NCBI GenBank assembly: GCA_037380725.1
Contig: JARRRL010000029.1
Location: 1-27,299 of the forward strand
Length of the DNA stretch: 27,299 nucleotides
Direction: 5' to 3'
Source of the DNA: JARRRL01 sp037380725
Lineage (GTDB): Bacteria; Pseudomonadota; Gammaproteobacteria; Pseudomonadales; JANQJO01
Shown: piece after piece, positions 25,905 through 27,299 of the stretch
Layout of the letters: every line of letters begins with the position of its first letter
Position numbering within the stretch: the stretch's first letter is position 1
Position numbers and translations under genes: made by a program
Notes under the pieces: model-generated
Told to the model about the DNA's origin: nothing
Seen by the model: the letters and a program-made list of their open reading frames with translations, nothing else
The model's database searches: none

Positions 25905-27299
25905 GTGAAAGCCATCAAACGACTCATACTCTTTGTTATCGGTCTGGCCAGCTTGCTGATTATCGGCGCCGTTGCTCTTGTCGTGTTGGTCGATCCAAAT
26001 GACTACAAAGGGTTTGCACAAGACGCTGTCAAAAAACGCCTGGATTTGGACCTCAGCATCACTGAGGTCAGTTGGCAGTTTTTCCCCAATATTGGGCTAC
26101 GCCTCAACGGGGTCTCGCTCACCGATCCACAACAATCCCAAGAAGACAGTGTGCTCATTAAAGCCGATTCAGCCACCGTTGCGGTAGCCCTGTTGCCACT
26201 GCTCAAACAGGCCATCGACGTGAAGAACGTGCAATTGAACAGCCCACAAATCCGTTTTGCACAATACGCCGACGGACGCAGCAATTGGGATCCCTTACTC
26301 AAAAACCCGAACGTCAAAAACTCAAGCGCCGCCGAAGCGGCTTCACAACAAATTCCTTCACAACAAATTCCTTCACAACAAATTCCTTCACAACAAATCC
26401 CTTCACAACAAGCCCCTTCCCAGCCCGATGATACCCCATCAAACGGCGCCCCTTCAGCCCCAGAACAGACAGCTGATGACGCAAACCCTCTCTCCGCACT
26501 CGCTATCAATGTCAATATCATTCGCATTGTTGATGGCACCGTTTACCTGGTGGATCACACCACGCAGACCACAACAAGCATTGATCGACTGAGCGCTGAA
26601 ATATCCGATGTAGCCCTTGATAAAGCGATTCCTGTACAATTTTTTGTCGCACTAAAACAAGACGAAACGCTGGATACCACTCTGGCTGGATCGGGACACC
26701 TGAAAGCACACCCTGACTTTCAGCGTTTTGACATCATCGATTTAGCTTTAACCGCAAACATCATGCGTGCCCCCGGTTTTACTCGTTCTCAGCAGTTATC
26801 CGCACAGCTCAGTGCAGCGGTAGACCTGAGTGCCGACACCGCCACCGTTTCCAACATGACCTTGAAATGGGATGAACTGCAAGCAAGCGCTCAAGCGACC
26901 ATCACACAGTTGTCACAAGACCTTGTGTTAGCCGGTTCGCTTCACGTCAGCGATTTCAACCCTCAACGTTGGTTGGACAAGGCGCTTTCTGTAGAACTGC
27001 CACCCACAAGCGACGCCAGCGCACTGCAACATGCTCGCCTCGAAGCAACGATTCATGGCGCACTGGGCGGTGCGCAACCCACGATTAAACTACAACCGAT
27101 AACACTGGTCTTGGATCAAAGCACGCTGACAGGAGAGGCCTCCGTGGACTTAAGTACACAGCAGCTGATCGGCTCGTTTCAACTCGACAACCTGAATCTG
27201 GACCGTTACCTTCCCCCGACAAGTGAGGCAGCAACCCAAGACACACCTGCAATCGCTGAGACCGAGCCAACATCCGCAACGGCATCCAATCAAAGCGAT
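25905..27299 (+). CDS. AsmA-family outer-membrane/lipid-homeostasis protein (N-terminal 465 codons)
   Basis: The start is GTG 25905 with AGGAG 7 bases upstream; the frame is open to the window end. A single N-terminal helix (about 5-28) is followed by VDPNDYKGFAQDAVKKRLDL and VSWQFFPNIGLRLNGVSLTD, which are the opening pattern of AsmA proteins. These anchor in the inner membrane and reach across the periplasm; relatives (TamB, YhdP) move phospholipids to the outer membrane. Residues about 147-171 are five SQQIP-type pentads encoded by 15-bp repeats, followed by a Pro/Ser/Asp-rich linker, placed between two beta parts. After that, LAINVNIIRIVDGTVYLVD resumes the AsmA fold. Confidence 0.88.
   Translation, partial: MKAIKRLILFVIGLASLLIIGAVALVVLVDPNDYKGFAQDAVKKRLDLDLSITEVSWQFFPNIGLRLNGVSLTDPQQSQEDSVLIKADSATVAVALLPLLKQAIDVKNVQLNSPQIRFAQYADGRSNWDPLLKNPNVKNSSAAEAASQQIPSQQIPSQQIPSQQIPSQQAPSQPDDTPSNGAPSAPEQTADDANPLSALAINVNIIRIVDGTVYLVDHTTQTTTSIDRLSAEISDVALDKAIPVQFFVALKQDETLDTTLAGSGHLKAHPDFQRFDIIDLALTANIMRAPGFTRSQQLSAQLSAAVDLSADTATVSNMTLKWDELQASAQATITQLSQDLVLAGSLHVSDFNPQRWLDKALSVELPPTSDASALQHARLEATIHGALGGAQPTIKLQPITLVLDQSTLTGEASVDLSTQQLIGSFQLDNLNLDRYLPPTSEAATQDTPAIAETEPTSATASNQSD
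26342..26416. repeat. 15-bp tandem repeat in the AsmA gene (5 copies)
   Basis: ttcacaacaaattcc three times identical, then ttcacaacaaatccc and ttcacaacaagcccc. They encode SQQIP four times and SQQAP once. The frame is kept whatever the copy number. Confidence 0.95.

Overview
This window looks like chromosome from a free-living, probably aquatic gammaproteobacterium with near-balanced GC. The inference rests on the gene families: an LTA-synthase-like envelope transferase behind an OmpR-type two-component pair, a Gld-like ABC exporter with a DUF4340 partner, a two-domain (high-molecular-weight) FabG, VesB-like trypsins with a GlyGly-CTERM-like tail, a CoaD-type adenylyltransferase and an AsmA protein. 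I cannot name the genus. I see no tRNA, rRNA, CRISPR array, phage or intact insertion sequence.

Layout. 1-2778 (minus) is a response regulator, a histidine kinase and a partial LTA-synthase-like membrane transferase, tightly packed and probably co-transcribed; the regulator lacks the end of its DNA-binding domain. 2779-3512 is a long spacer with a possible lipoprotein-like small ORF. 3513-8482 (plus) is a three-gene ABC system: ATPase, a GldF-GldG fusion, and a DUF4340 protein. 8483-12541 holds five minus-strand genes, mostly unrecognised: a basic protein, a TrmB-like methyltransferase, an EF-hand-like protein, a helical protein and a small secreted protein. 12804-18407 holds fabG (plus) and two convergent trypsin genes created by a segmental tandem duplication that also copied a piece of fabG. 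19242-25460 (minus) is a possible operon of a 1523-residue membrane protein, a CoaD-like enzyme and a monoacylglycerol-lipase-like hydrolase. 25905 to the end (plus) is the first 465 codons of an AsmA-family protein.

What stands out. (1) At least seven separate loci, five inside unrelated genes and two between genes, carry short tandem repeats with a 15-bp unit, plus a 12-bp array in the giant membrane gene. The shared 5-codon period suggests a genome-wide tendency to create or keep such repeats. (2) The trypsin duplication shows one intact copy beside one that has lost the oxyanion-hole glycine, 17 residues and the Gly-Gly sorting motif. (3) The response regulator appears to have been fused by deletion into the start of its kinase gene, which would leave a receiver without a working DNA-binding helix. 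I did not find a clearly new defence or mobile system.
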